Source of the DNA: Neoalteromonas facilis
Lineage (GTDB): Bacteria > Pseudomonadota > Gammaproteobacteria > Enterobacterales > Alteromonadaceae
Length of the DNA: 64,000 nucleotides
Assembly: GCF_002807665.1 (NCBI RefSeq)
Contig: NZ_PEAY01000003.1
Location: forward strand, 272,103-336,102
Direction of reading: 5' to 3'
Every line of letters begins with the position of its first letter. Position 1 is the stretch's first letter. Below, piece by piece: positions 46,677 through 55,985 of the stretch. A program made the translations under genes and the position numbers. Under the pieces are notes generated by a model. It was not told where the DNA came from and searched no databases. It saw only the letters and a list, made by a program, of their open reading frames with translations.

Positions 46677-47216
46677 CTAAAAACCACCAAAAATATCGCC
46701 CAACAGTATGCGAATAAATTGCAGCGCAATAATGGCAATCAGTACTGATAAGTCCAATCCTCCCATGGGGGGAATGACACGTCTGATTGGGCTTAAGAAT
46801 GGTTCGGTAAGTTGCATGGTGACATATTCAATGGGGTTATTGCCTTGGCTGATCCAACTGAGTATGGCACGTAGGATGAGTATCCAGAACACCAGTGAAA
46901 GCGCTTCTCGTAACACGTCAACAAACGACGCAATAACGATCGCAATAGGGGCAAAATTAGCCCCGAACACCAAGGATATGGTGGTGATTTTAGCCACTGA
47001 CACTAGCAGTGCAAATACGAATGTGGCGGTATCAAATGGTCCAATTGAGGGGATCACGCGACGCAAGGGGCCTACCACTGGCTGTGTGGCTTTAACTACC
47101 ACTTGACTCAGTGGATTGTAGAAATCAGCTCTTACCCATTGTAACCACAAGCGTAAAATAACCACCATGAGATACAGGTTGAACAGCGTTGTAATTAAAA
47201 AGTAAGTTGCATTCAT
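46677..47216 (-). CDS. yggT: YggT family membrane protein
   Basis: A 179-residue protein with two repeats of the YggT unit: RLWLQWVRADFYNPLSQVVVKATQPVVGPLRRVIPSIG and ILSWISQGNNPIEYVTMQLTEPFLSPIRRVIPPMGG, each flanked by membrane helices, four in all. YggT proteins are linked to ion homeostasis and cell shape, without an agreed mechanism. It lies 14 nt after proC. Confidence 0.92.
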   Translation of the reverse strand: MNATYFLITTLFNLYLMVVILRLWLQWVRADFYNPLSQVVVKATQPVVGPLRRVIPSIGPFDTATFVFALLVSVAKITTISLVFGANFAPIAIVIASFVDVLREALSLVFWILILRAILSWISQGNNPIEYVTMQLTEPFLSPIRRVIPPMGGLDLSVLIAIIALQFIRILLGDIFGGF

Positions 47217-47230
47217 AAAGAGTCCATTAA

Positions 47231-48052
47231 CTAAAATTCATTCGACATTTCATCGGCACGCTTTACGGCCGCTTGCATGGCTTTACTGACAAGCTCTTTT
47301 AAACCACCTTGTATAAAAGTATCGAGAGCTTGTGCTGTAGTGCCGCCTTTAGATGTAACATTTTCCCGTAGGGTTGAAAGTTCGATTTCTGGGTTTTCAA
47401 CGACCATTTTAGCGGCACCAAACATGGCTTGCTGAACCATCAGTCTTGACTGTTGGTGGTTAAAGCCCATTTTTTCGGCTTCAGCTTGCATAGCTTCGAG
47501 AAACAGAAAGAAATAAGCCGGTGAACTGCCCGCTGCCGCAATAACGCCGTCAATTTGTGGTTCTTGCTCAACCCAAACGACTTCCCCTACAGCACCCATC
47601 AGCTCAGAGCAAAATTGCTTTTCCTGCTCCTTGATGGCCTCATTCGCGATTAACCCTGTTAAGCCTTCACCTACAGCGCTGGGCGTATTCGGCATTGCCC
47701 TTACCCACTTTTTCGCCACTGGCAGCATTTGCGCGAGGCGTTCTAGTTTGATGCCAGCTGCGATCGACATAAACACTTTATCGTCGCTGACTTGTGCAGG
47801 GTCAAGATCGGCCAGAACGGTAGCCATGATCTGTGGTTTTACAGACATTACGATTACATCCGAATAGGCAACAACGGCGTCATTATCCGTTGTGATATTA
47901 ATGCCAAACTCTTCTTGTAAGGCCATTAACTTTTCGATAGATCGGTTGCTAGCGACTATAGCGGAAGGGGAATAGCCAGATTCGACCAATCCTGAAATGA
48001 TGCTTCTGCTCATGTTGCCAGCGCCAATAAAGCCTATATTTCGTGTCTGCAT
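47231..48052 (-). CDS. proC: Pyrroline-5-carboxylate reductase
   Basis: A 273-residue protein with the N-terminal NADP-binding motif NIGFIGAGNMSRSIISGLVESG (5-26), AMPNTPSAVGEGLTG near residue 118 and the proline signature region ENVTSKGGTTAQALDTF. It reduces 1-pyrroline-5-carboxylate to proline. It sits between yggS and yggT, the usual gammaproteobacterial order. Confidence 0.96.
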   Translation of the reverse strand: MQTRNIGFIGAGNMSRSIISGLVESGYSPSAIVASNRSIEKLMALQEEFGINITTDNDAVVAYSDVIVMSVKPQIMATVLADLDPAQVSDDKVFMSIAAGIKLERLAQMLPVAKKWVRAMPNTPSAVGEGLTGLIANEAIKEQEKQFCSELMGAVGEVVWVEQEPQIDGVIAAAGSSPAYFFLFLEAMQAEAEKMGFNHQQSRLMVQQAMFGAAKMVVENPEIELSTLRENVTSKGGTTAQALDTFIQGGLKELVSKAMQAAVKRADEMSNEF

Positions 48053-48087
48053 GGGACTCCTGTGTCGTTATTTATTTGGGCAGCGCT

Positions 48088-48774
48088 TTACTGTCGACTG
48101 CCGAATATTGCGGTACCTAACCTCACCATAGTGCTGCCGTGTTGAATGGCTAGAGATGCGTCATTGCTCATACCTATAGATAATGTATCTATGGATGAAT
48201 ATGTCGCTTTCAAGTCATCGAATATATTTTGCATGGCGCGAAAACTGGCGATTTGTTGAGCGCCACTGCTGCTCGCACTGGGTATCGCCATAACGCCGCG
48301 TAACCGTAGCTGACCATAGTCGGCTATTTCTTGTGCAAAGTCTTTGACATCGCTAGCAAGTACACCTGATTTGGTTTCTTCATCGTCAATATTGATTTGA
48401 ATACACACATTCAGCGGCGCCATGTCGTGAGGTCGTTGCTCTGACAACCGTCGTGCTATTTTCAGTCGGTCAATGCTTTGCACCCAGTCAAAGTGCTCGG
48501 CTACCGCTTTGGTTTTATTGGACTGCAATGGGCCGATAAAGTGCCATTCAATATCTGTGAAACTACGCATTTGTTGTATCTTTTCAATGCCTTCCTGAAC
48601 ATAGTTCTCACCGAACAATCGTTGCCCGGCATCATACGCTTGTCGTAAATCAGATACCGGTTTTGTTTTACTAACGGCTAGTAATTTGACCGAATTTGCA
48701 GGACGATGAGCATCATGTGTGGCTTGGGCGATCAGTTTGTGGGCGCTTTCCAGCCGATCTGCTATTGTTTGCAT
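48088..48774 (-). CDS. yggS: PLP homeostasis protein YggS (PLPBP family)
   Basis: From the ATG at 48774 it is 228 residues, starting MQTIADRLESAHKLI, equivalent to E. coli YggS. The PLP lysine is in LLAVSKTKPVSDLRQAYDAG (about 30-50), and GENYVQEG, IGPLQSNK and SIGMSNDASLAIQHGSTMVRLGTAIFG are all family signatures. It binds PLP without racemase activity and buffers PLP and amino-acid pools. The frame extends to 48846, but that would overlap the divergent pilT start. Confidence 0.94.
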   Translation of the reverse strand: MQTIADRLESAHKLIAQATHDAHRPANSVKLLAVSKTKPVSDLRQAYDAGQRLFGENYVQEGIEKIQQMRSFTDIEWHFIGPLQSNKTKAVAEHFDWVQSIDRLKIARRLSEQRPHDMAPLNVCIQINIDDEETKSGVLASDVKDFAQEIADYGQLRLRGVMAIPSASSSGAQQIASFRAMQNIFDDLKATYSSIDTLSIGMSNDASLAIQHGSTMVRLGTAIFGSRQ

Positions 48775-48805
48775 AGCGTGTTTAAATTCTTCGGAGACAT
48801 AAGCC

Positions 48806-49849
48806 TTGGATATTACCGAACTTTTAGCCTTTAGTGTGAAAAACAACGCATCAGATTTACATTTGAGCGCAGGACTTCCACCTATTATTCGAGTGGATGG
48901 CGAGATGCGACGCTTGAATGTGCCCGAGCTGGATCACAAGCAAGTGCATGCACTGATTTATGAAATCATGAATGACATGCAGCGCAAAGAATACGAAGAA
49001 AACTTAGAAACTGACTTTTCGTTCGAAGTAAAAGATTTATCTCGCTTTAGGGTAAACGCGTTCGTGCAAAACCGTGGCGCCGCGGCTGTATTGCGGACCA
49101 TTCCAAGTAAAGTTTTGACTTTGGATGACCTTGGTGCGCCGGCTATTTTTAAAGACATCATCAATCAACCGACGGGGATCGTTTTGGTAACGGGGGCTAC
49201 CGGTAGTGGTAAAAGTACGACCTTGGCAGCCATGATTGACCATATCAATACACATAAGCGTGAGCACATATTGACCATCGAAGATCCTATCGAATTTGTG
49301 CATGACAATAAATTAAGCGTTATTAACCAACGTGAAGTGCATCGCGATACGCACAGTTTTAATAACGCGCTGCGCAGTGCATTGCGTGAAGACCCTGATG
49401 TTATACTGGTGGGCGAGCTACGTGACTTAGAAACCATACGTCTCGCAATATCAGCGGCTGAAACAGGCCACTTGGTATTTGGCACATTGCATACAAACTC
49501 GGCGCCTAAAACTATTGACCGTATTATTGACGTATTTCCAGCCGAGGAAAAATCGATGGTCCGCTCAATGTTGTCAGAATCCTTGCGCGCAGTAATTTCT
49601 CAAACGCTGCTTAAGAAAGTCGGCGGCGGGCGTATAGCGGCACATGAGATCATGATCGGTATACCGGCTATTCGTAACCTGATACGTGAAGATAAAGTCC
49701 CGCAAATGTATTCTGTGATACAAACAGGGCAGGCGCATGGCATGCAGACGATGGATCAATGTTTACAGAAATTGGTTGGTATGGGCGTGATCACACCTCA
49801 AGATGCTGCAGCGAAGTCTGTTGATAAGCAACCAAAACCAGGATTCTAA
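48806..49849 (+). CDS. pilT: Type IV pilus retraction ATPase PilT
   Basis: A 347-residue hexameric AAA+-type ATPase. It starts at TTG 48806, which gives MDITELLAFSVKNNASDLHLSAGLPP, the standard PilT N-terminus, with GGAG 9 nt upstream. Walker A is GATGSGKST (130-138), the Asp box is ILTIEDPIEFVH, the Walker B region is DPDVILVGELRD, and the His box is GHLVFGTLHTNSA. The AIRNLIRE motif of retraction ATPases is intact (AIRNLIREDKVPQ). PilT depolymerises the pilus, driving twitching. It is divergent from yggS and followed by pilU. Confidence 0.96.
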   Translation: MDITELLAFSVKNNASDLHLSAGLPPIIRVDGEMRRLNVPELDHKQVHALIYEIMNDMQRKEYEENLETDFSFEVKDLSRFRVNAFVQNRGAAAVLRTIPSKVLTLDDLGAPAIFKDIINQPTGIVLVTGATGSGKSTTLAAMIDHINTHKREHILTIEDPIEFVHDNKLSVINQREVHRDTHSFNNALRSALREDPDVILVGELRDLETIRLAISAAETGHLVFGTLHTNSAPKTIDRIIDVFPAEEKSMVRSMLSESLRAVISQTLLKKVGGGRIAAHEIMIGIPAIRNLIREDKVPQMYSVIQTGQAHGMQTMDQCLQKLVGMGVITPQDAAAKSVDKQPKPGF

Positions 49850-49852
49850 AAT

Positions 49853-50968
49853 ATGCATTCACTCGATGATTATTTAGAGCAAATGGTCGGCGAATCGGCT
49901 TCCGATGTGTTTATTACCGTCGGTTATCCAGTGAGCGCCAAGATTAACGGGCAGTTAACGCCGCTTGCGGATGACGCTTTGACTGATGATGATGCACTCG
50001 ATTTAGTGCATCAGGCGATGAATGATAAGCAACGTGAAGAGTTCGAAAATAGTAAAGAATGTAATTTTGCTATTGCTCGCGAGGGGATTGGGCGTTTCCG
50101 TTGCAGTGCATTTTGGCAACGAGATTTGGCCGGTATGGTTATCCGCCGCATTGTTACCCAAATCCCGCAGGCAGATGACCTTGGATTACCAACGGTACTG
50201 AAAGATATCATTATGGCTAAGCGTGGCTTGGTGCTATTTGTGGGTGGAACCGGTACTGGTAAATCGACGTCTCTGGCGGCACTTATTGGCCATAGAAACG
50301 CTAATTCGAAGGGGCATATTTTAACCATCGAAGACCCGATAGAATTCGTGCACGACCACAACCAGTGTGTGGTTACTCAGCGAGAAGTGGGTATTGATAC
50401 CTTGTCATTCGATGATGCGCTTAAGTCGTCTTTGCGTCAGGCACCTGATGTTATCTTAATCGGTGAAATACGATCGATGGAAACCATGGAATATGCCATG
50501 TCGTTTGCTGATACCGGGCATTTGTGTGTTGCGACGTTGCACGCCAATAACGCTAACCAAGCCATAGAACGTATCATGCATTTGGCTCCCAAAGACTTGC
50601 ATGACAAGCTTCGCTTTGACTTAAGTTTGAACATTCGCGCGATTGTTGCTCAACAGTTGGTTCCCACCATTGATGGTAAAGGCCGCGTCGCCGCAATTGA
50701 AATCTTGCTTAACTCACCATTAGTAACTGATTTGATCCAACGTAATAATATTGGCTCGTTAAAAGAAGCCATGCAAAAAGGTAAAGAAGCCGGTATGCAG
50801 ACGTTCGATATGGCGTTGTATGATCACTACAAAGCTGGTCGAATCTCGCTTGATCAGGCACTGCATCATGCTGATTCACCAAATGATCTGCGCTTGATGA
50901 TCAAGTTGGATACTGATGAAGGCTCAGGTTTGGGCTCATTGTCTAACGTTTCGATCGATATGGATTAA
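49853..50968 (+). CDS. pilU: PilT-dependent retraction ATPase PilU
   Basis: A 371-residue paralogue of PilT. Walker A is GGTGTGKST (131-139), then ILTIEDPIEFVHDHN, APDVILIGEIRS and GHLCVATLHANNA. The C-terminal extension after LIKLD differs from PilT. PilU supports PilT in forceful retraction. The 3-nt gap to pilT shows an operon. Its stop overlaps the next start (TAATG). Confidence 0.95.
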   Translation: MHSLDDYLEQMVGESASDVFITVGYPVSAKINGQLTPLADDALTDDDALDLVHQAMNDKQREEFENSKECNFAIAREGIGRFRCSAFWQRDLAGMVIRRIVTQIPQADDLGLPTVLKDIIMAKRGLVLFVGGTGTGKSTSLAALIGHRNANSKGHILTIEDPIEFVHDHNQCVVTQREVGIDTLSFDDALKSSLRQAPDVILIGEIRSMETMEYAMSFADTGHLCVATLHANNANQAIERIMHLAPKDLHDKLRFDLSLNIRAIVAQQLVPTIDGKGRVAAIEILLNSPLVTDLIQRNNIGSLKEAMQKGKEAGMQTFDMALYDHYKAGRISLDQALHHADSPNDLRLMIKLDTDEGSGLGSLSNVSIDMD

Positions 50969-51303
50969 TGGCATTGCGGATCTATCGGGATTTCGACCGT
51001 TTCTTGGTATTCAGAGTTAAAACGTTGTTGGAGGAGCATGGTATTCCATGCTTCATCAAAAATGAATTTGTCTCAGGTGCGATAGGCGAGGTATCACCGT
51101 TTGATTCGCAGCCTGAAGTGTGGCTGTCTGACCCCTTGTGGGAGAAAAGAGCTAAAGCGCTAATAGAGGGCTTTAAGCAGGACGTGAGTGATGATTCACA
51201 AGTGGAAGATTGGTCATGCTCACACTGCGGTGAAGTCAATGCCGCCAGTTTTGATGTGTGCTGGCAGTGCCAGCATTCTCCAGAGGAAACAAGGCATGAG
51301 TAA
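50968..51303 (+). CDS. DUF2007 protein with C-terminal zinc finger
   Basis: A 111-residue protein. Residues 3-68 resemble DUF2007 (putative signal transducing domain: RIYRDFDRFLVFRVKTLLEEHGIPCFIKNE...PEVWL). Residues 80-104 form a RanBP2-type zinc finger with C84, C87, C98 and C101 (WSCSHCGEVNAASFDVCWQCQ). Such proteins often follow pilT-pilU in marine gammaproteobacteria. Its start overlaps the pilU stop. The function is unknown, but the placement suggests a pilus or motility link. Confidence 0.8.
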   Translation: MALRIYRDFDRFLVFRVKTLLEEHGIPCFIKNEFVSGAIGEVSPFDSQPEVWLSDPLWEKRAKALIEGFKQDVSDDSQVEDWSCSHCGEVNAASFDVCWQCQHSPEETRHE

Positions 51304-51385
51304 TGTTTTCTGTGATGCACGAACGCCGTTTGGCTCGGGCAGAGCGTTTATACTGGCTAGACTGTCGGAAACCTATTCGCCTAGG

Positions 51386-51805
51386 CTAGGCGTTATTGTC
51401 AAAGTAGCTCTGTAAAATAATACAGGCAGAAACACTGTCTATTTTTCCTTTATCGAGCTTTTTAAAACCGCCGAGAGCAAACAATTCGGCTTTGGCGTCT
51501 ACCGTCGTTAGGCGTTCATCCCATAATTCAACGTTAATCTTAAAACGACCATTAAGGCGGTTGGCAAAAGTACGCGCACGCTCTGATATGGGCTGTTCTG
51601 TGCCGTCCATATTGAGCGGCATGCCGACTATACAAGAGGATGGCTGCCATTCATTGATCAATGCTTCTACTTGATTCCAGTCTGGCACTCCATCTCTGGC
51701 TGACAATGCGTTTAAAGGAGAAGCCGTGGCCGTTATTGATTGTCCTACGGCGACACCGATACTTTTGAGGCCATAATCGAAACACAACAGTGTGCCCATT
51801 GACAT
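51386..51805 (-). CDS. ruvX: Putative pre-16S rRNA nuclease / Holliday junction resolvase RuvX
   Basis: About 139 residues from the ATG at 51805, which overlaps the yqgE stop (TGATG) and gives [21 protein letters not shown], like E. coli YqgF/RuvX. RNase H-like metal ligands are the Asp in CFDYG, the Glu in ELWDERLTT, and the Asp in [11 protein letters not shown]. It is implicated in 16S rRNA 5' processing and in recombination intermediate resolution. A GTG one codon upstream is an alternative start. Confidence 0.92.
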   Translation of the reverse strand: MSMGTLLCFDYGLKSIGVAVGQSITATASPLNALSARDGVPDWNQVEALINEWQPSSCIVGMPLNMDGTEQPISERARTFANRLNGRFKINVELWDERLTTVDAKAELFALGGFKKLDKGKIDSVSACIILQSYFDNNA

Positions 51806-52371
51806 CACGCGTGCCCCACATTTGGTGCTAATTGCCAGATGTCTATACCTAACTTATTGACCGCCGCTTGCCAGCGTCTGTGGATGGGCGTGTTAAACAG
51901 GATGTCCATATCAGCCTCTACCGTTAACCAACTGTTTTCCTGAATTTCTTGCTCTAGTTGACCCGCAGACCATCCCGCATAACCAAGCGTGACTAGCGAT
52001 TTTTCAGGCCCACTGTCATTGGCTAATGCCGGTAGTATATCTTTGGACGTTGTTACCATAATTTCTGGCGTAAGCTGGAGGCTTGATGACCAGCCTGGTT
52101 GGGTGGTGTGCAGAATAAAACCTCTATCTTGTGACACTGGACCGCCGGCTAAGATTATCTTTTCAGCATGTTCGTCATCAACGACGACTTCGGGATCGGT
52201 TTGTTCTAGCAACGCTTTTAAATTCATGGTTGTGGGTTGATTAATGACTAACCCCATCGCGCCTTGTTCATTATGCTCGCAGATATAGGTAAGCGAACGA
52301 GAAAAATACCGATCTTCCAGAGAAGGCATGGCGATTAAAAAGTGATTTTCAAACGAAACCGGGTTAGTCAT
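51805..52371 (-). CDS. yqgE: YqgE/AlgH family protein
   Basis: A 188-residue protein with the UPF0301 signatures: [38 protein letters not shown] near the start and [23 protein letters not shown] near residue 130. Function unclear; in Pseudomonas AlgH is associated with alginate gene control. It lies 3 nt after gshB and overlaps ruvX, the classic gshB-yqgE-ruvX order. Confidence 0.93.
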   Translation of the reverse strand: MTNPVSFENHFLIAMPSLEDRYFSRSLTYICEHNEQGAMGLVINQPTTMNLKALLEQTDPEVVVDDEHAEKIILAGGPVSQDRGFILHTTQPGWSSSLQLTPEIMVTTSKDILPALANDSGPEKSLVTLGYAGWSAGQLEQEIQENSWLTVEADMDILFNTPIHRRWQAAVNKLGIDIWQLAPNVGHA

Positions 52372-52374
52372 AGA

Positions 52375-53325
52375 TTAACAGGATATCCTTTTTTCAATGG
52401 CATCAAACAGCTTAGCGCAAATATTGATGTCGTATGCAGCTTCAATTTCACGCACACAGGTTGGGCTGGTCACGTTGATTTCGGTAATTCGGTCACCAAT
52501 CACATCAAGACCGACAAACAGCAAACCTCTTTCAACCAACGTAGGGGCGATTGCTTCAGCCAGTGCTTGGTCACTTTCACTGATGGGTTGTGGGCGCCCC
52601 GTGCCGCCTGCCGCCAAATTCCCGCGTGTTTCGTTGCCAGTTGGTAAACGCGCTAAGCAATAGGGAATAACTTCGCCATCAACAATCAACACCCGTTTAT
52701 CACCATCCTTTATCTCAGGCAGATAGCGTTGGAACATAGCGTAACGTTGACCATTATCGGTCAATGTTTCTGCGATAACGCCTAAGTTTGTGCCATCAGG
52801 TGACACTCTAAATATAGACGTCCCACCCATGCCGTCGAGCGGTTTACAAATAATATCTTGATGCTCAGCATGAAACGCTTTAATTCGGTTCTTGCTAGCC
52901 GTTACAAGGGTAGGCGGCGTAAATTCGGCAAACCATGTTGTGAATAGCTTTTCGTTAAAATCACGTAAGCTCTGCGGTTTGTTTACTATCAGCGACCCTT
53001 GCCTTTCAGCCAATTCGAGAATGTGTGTCGCATAGATGAACTCACCGTCAACTGGGGGATCTTTGCGCATCAACACAACATCAAAATTATGTAATGGGAC
53101 GTCATTTCGCTCATCTAGCTCGAACCAGCCAGTCGCGTCTTCCTTGGCACGCAATTTTTGACAACTTGCAAACGGTTGGCCGCTGTCAATATACAAGTCG
53201 GCCATTTCGATATAATACAACTCATACCCACGGCGCTGCGCTTCTAACAGCATTGCGAAGCTCGTGTCTTTCTTAATATTAATGTTCATGATGGGATCCA
53301 TCACGATGGCTAACTTGATGCCCAT
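52375..53325 (-). CDS. gshB: Glutathione synthetase
   Basis: A 316-residue ATP-grasp enzyme starting MGIKLAIVMDPI, with AAGGA upstream. Signatures are KPLDGMGGTSIFRV (P-loop-like, near residue 155) and LPTGNETRGNLAAGGTGRPQPI near residue 230. It joins gamma-glutamylcysteine to glycine. In most relatives rsmE is directly upstream; here a histidine kinase gene lies between the two. Confidence 0.96.
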   Translation of the reverse strand: MGIKLAIVMDPIMNINIKKDTSFAMLLEAQRRGYELYYIEMADLYIDSGQPFASCQKLRAKEDATGWFELDERNDVPLHNFDVVLMRKDPPVDGEFIYATHILELAERQGSLIVNKPQSLRDFNEKLFTTWFAEFTPPTLVTASKNRIKAFHAEHQDIICKPLDGMGGTSIFRVSPDGTNLGVIAETLTDNGQRYAMFQRYLPEIKDGDKRVLIVDGEVIPYCLARLPTGNETRGNLAAGGTGRPQPISESDQALAEAIAPTLVERGLLFVGLDVIGDRITEINVTSPTCVREIEAAYDINICAKLFDAIEKRISC

Positions 53326-53408
53326 GCTAATCCTTATAAAAACGTCTATTGTATTAAGTGGCGTTATGTATCGCTATTTCAAGAGCTGAGAGACAAAAGG
53401 ATAGGCTA

Positions 53409-54851
53409 TTATAGGCTCAGGGGCACGCGCAGACGAAATAAAGTACCTTTGCCAAGCTCAGATTGGCAATCCAATGTGCCCCGCAGTACATCGACCACGA
53501 GATTATAGCAAATATGCATGCCTAGTCCTGTTCCGCCGTTATTGCGAGCATTGGTAAAAAACGGCTTATAAATGTTTTCGACGGTGTGCTCTGACATGCC
53601 TTTACCATTATCTTTATAGTCCAAAATCAAATGAGGATTATCAGACTGTATACCTTCAATTCTGGCTTTGATTAGTATCCTGCCACGCTCCTCTGGCTCA
53701 AACGCATGGTTTGCTGAGTTCATGATCATATTGATCAGGATTTGGCTGAGTGCTCCAGGGTTTGTTTTGATATTCATATCGGGATCAACATCGATGCAGA
53801 ATAAGTGGCCAAAGCGTTTTAAACGAGGCTTGAGTGAGAGTAAAATTTCATCTATGTAGTCGGTTAGGTTGACTTTGCGTGGCTCTTGCGAGTGCTGATC
53901 AATGGAAAGCTGCTTAAACGTTGTGATCAATTCACTTGTTCGCGACAAGTTTCTCTCGATAATGTGAGCCGCTTCATCACATTCGTTGTAAAAAGAAAGC
54001 AAATCAGAGCGTTTCAATTCATTGTTGTCGAACAATACTTTTGATTTTTGTTGCATGGCTCGCAGATAAGTCGAAGCGGTTATCGCGACACCAATCGGCG
54101 TGTTAATTTCATGTGTGAGGCTCGACATCATAGTGCCAAGGGCTGCCATATTTTCCATTTCAAGTAACTGCATGCGCACTTCATTACGTTGATCCAGTGC
54201 TTTACTTAACAGTGTGTTGGCTTCACTTAATTCTTTTGTTCTTTCTTCTACACGTTTTTCTAATTCAGCGTGAGACCGTTTGAGCGCTGAAATCATATGA
54301 GAGCGCTCGATGATCATACTAAACACTTTGGCTTCGTAATCTAACATTTCAATGTCAGTGTCTGTCGGTGAGGCACTCGTCGATAAATAGATGGCTAAGG
54401 TGCCGTACACTTCACCGTTAGGCGAAATCAAAGGGTGAGACCAGCAGGAACGAATATCAGCGTCTTGCACCAATGATGATATGCCATGCCAATTTTGCTT
54501 TGCCGTTATTTCACTCAAGTAAACCGGTGATTGATGAAATACTGCCGAGCCACAGCATCCACTATTGGTACCGACTGGAAAGTTGATGAGTGCACTAACA
54601 AACGCTTCTTCAAAGCTAGGAGCGACGAGAGGTGATAACGTGAACTTGTCATCATTGAGCAGCATTATAACGCAGCGAGCACCTTTATGCGCAGATTCAA
54701 TCCCCTCTAGCATAGGCCGTGCGACGTCTTCTAAAGAGGCACCCTCTATCAATAGATCAAGAGCTTTCGCTCGACCTTGCTCAATAGCGTTCCTGCTTTC
54801 TAAACTTGCTAACTGATCCTTACTAGCGCTTTTGAGAGACTCAAATGGCAT
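53409..54851 (-). CDS. GAF-domain sensor histidine kinase
   Basis: A 480-residue soluble kinase. A GAF domain covers about 30-185, with a Cys-rich loop GTNSGCCGSAVFHQSPVY (94-111) and IRSCWSHPLISPNGEVYGTLAIY after it. A coiled coil (about 185-235) leads to an atypical dimerisation helix with His247 in MMSSLTHEINTPIGVA, and an HATPase domain with MIMNSANHAF, DNGKGM and NNGGTGLGM. No receiver is attached and no regulator gene is adjacent. The GCCG loop matches those in GAF kinases that read free oxidant or light; the ligand is unknown. It lies 83 nt upstream of gshB. Confidence 0.88.
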   Translation of the reverse strand: MPFESLKSASKDQLASLESRNAIEQGRAKALDLLIEGASLEDVARPMLEGIESAHKGARCVIMLLNDDKFTLSPLVAPSFEEAFVSALINFPVGTNSGCCGSAVFHQSPVYLSEITAKQNWHGISSLVQDADIRSCWSHPLISPNGEVYGTLAIYLSTSASPTDTDIEMLDYEAKVFSMIIERSHMISALKRSHAELEKRVEERTKELSEANTLLSKALDQRNEVRMQLLEMENMAALGTMMSSLTHEINTPIGVAITASTYLRAMQQKSKVLFDNNELKRSDLLSFYNECDEAAHIIERNLSRTSELITTFKQLSIDQHSQEPRKVNLTDYIDEILLSLKPRLKRFGHLFCIDVDPDMNIKTNPGALSQILINMIMNSANHAFEPEERGRILIKARIEGIQSDNPHLILDYKDNGKGMSEHTVENIYKPFFTNARNNGGTGLGMHICYNLVVDVLRGTLDCQSELGKGTLFRLRVPLSL

Positions 54852-54962
54852 GTGTTTACTGCGTTTCTACCGTGGACAAAGAATGCGTGGGTATATTGCT
54901 CAAATTAACCACAAATCGAATAGGTGTCAAAGTTTTGTCGCCTGAGATCGGGGAGCCCTTTT

Positions 54963-55691
54963 TTAAAGGTCTCCAAAGTTAGCTTGTAATACTGCAATTG
55001 ATGCAATGGCGGCTGTTTCGGTACGTAGAATTCGAGGCCCCATGCTGAGTGCTTTATATCCAGCTTGAATTGCCGTATAGGTTTCTTGTTCAGAAAGACC
55101 GCCTTCGGGACCAACCAACAATCGATAGCCTTGGGTGTTGTAATCCATCTGTCCAATTCTTTGAGTCGCGGTAGGATCAAATAACAATCTAGTTTGTTCC
55201 GTTGTTGCTTTTAGCCAGTCTTGAAATTGAACCGGTGTATGCAAGGTGGGTAATGTGTTTCGACCACACTGTTCACAGGCGGATTGAATTATTTTACGCC
55301 ACTGCGCCAGCTTCTTTTGCCAGCGCTCTTCGTTTAGCTTAACCGCACATCGTTCAGTGATAATTGGCGTTATTTCGGTAACACCAAGCTCTGTCGCTTT
55401 CTGCAGCGCCATGTCCATGCGTTCACCTTTACTGACACCTTGTCCAAGGTGAAGCCGCAATGGCGATTGAGGGTCTAGCGCTAATTTAGCGTCGATACTG
55501 ACTTGCGTATTTCGCTTGTTAATTACACTGATTACGCCACTATACTCATGCCCATCACCATTAAACAAGACTACCGGCGTGTCCGTGGACAAGCGCAGGA
55601 CATTAGCCATGTAGTGGGACGTTTCCGCGGGTAACGTTATCGTCGTTTCGGCGGCAAGAGTGTCATCAACAAAAAAACGGGAGATACGCAT
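54963..55691 (-). CDS. rsmE: 16S rRNA m3U1498 methyltransferase RsmE
   Basis: A 242-residue SPOUT-class methyltransferase. MRISRFFVDD is the family start, then LGQGVSKGERMDMALQKATELGVTEITPIITERC, and the trefoil-knot motifs LLVGPEGGLSEQE and LSMGPRILRTETAAIASI are intact. It methylates U1498 in the 30S decoding region. It is the first gene of the leftward unit. Confidence 0.95.
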   Translation of the reverse strand: MRISRFFVDDTLAAETTITLPAETSHYMANVLRLSTDTPVVLFNGDGHEYSGVISVINKRNTQVSIDAKLALDPQSPLRLHLGQGVSKGERMDMALQKATELGVTEITPIITERCAVKLNEERWQKKLAQWRKIIQSACEQCGRNTLPTLHTPVQFQDWLKATTEQTRLLFDPTATQRIGQMDYNTQGYRLLVGPEGGLSEQETYTAIQAGYKALSMGPRILRTETAAIASIAVLQANFGDL

Positions 55692-55765
55692 AATTAAGGT
55701 TGTTAACGAATGGTATTATCAGAATATCACGGCTTTTGTGTTGAATGCATCGCAAGACAAGAAAA

Positions 55766-55781
55766 AGGCGCTAACGCGCCT
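55766..55781 (-). terminator. Terminator of the small membrane protein gene
   Basis: AGGCGC-TAAC-GCGCCT forms a 6-bp stem. On the minus strand it is followed by TTTTTCTT, 28 nt after the stop of the small gene. Confidence 0.6.
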
Positions 55782-55808
55782 GTAAAAATCTTTTGCAGCA
55801 CTTTACGC

Positions 55809-55985
55809 TTACATAACTGCCTGAGCATCCTTCTCTGTAATGCTTTTCGCCGGTTGAATGACTTTATTTGTATCTTGTGGGGTACCGGTTCCTCTGGCAT
55901 GAGGTGTATTCACGCCCGTATCTCTCATCAACGCATAAATAAAGAGTAAGCTAACTGCAGTAAACAATATCGATAGTAATAACAT
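55809..55985 (-). CDS. Small membrane protein, unknown
   Basis: The ATG at 55985, with AAGGAA 7 nt upstream, gives a 58-residue protein: MLLLSILFTAVSLLFIYALMRD is a hydrophobic helix, followed by a Gly/Thr/Pro/Asn-rich tail (TGVNTPHARGTGTPQDTN). I recognise no family. A good ribosome binding site, a hydrophobic helix and a terminator support a real gene. A frame starting at 56006 adds 7 residues upstream of the ribosome binding site and is less likely. Confidence 0.55.
   Translation of the reverse strand: MLLLSILFTAVSLLFIYALMRDTGVNTPHARGTGTPQDTNKVIQPAKSITEKDAQAVM

Noticed and set aside
51378-51392. CGCCTA-GGC-TAGGCG hairpin between the DUF2007 gene and ruvX
   Set aside because: Short stem without a T run and overlapping the ruvX stop; not enough for a terminator.
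55710-55949. 79-residue plus-strand frame downstream of rsmE start
   Set aside because: It runs over the terminator and the opposite strand of the small membrane gene, and has no ribosome binding site or family resemblance.
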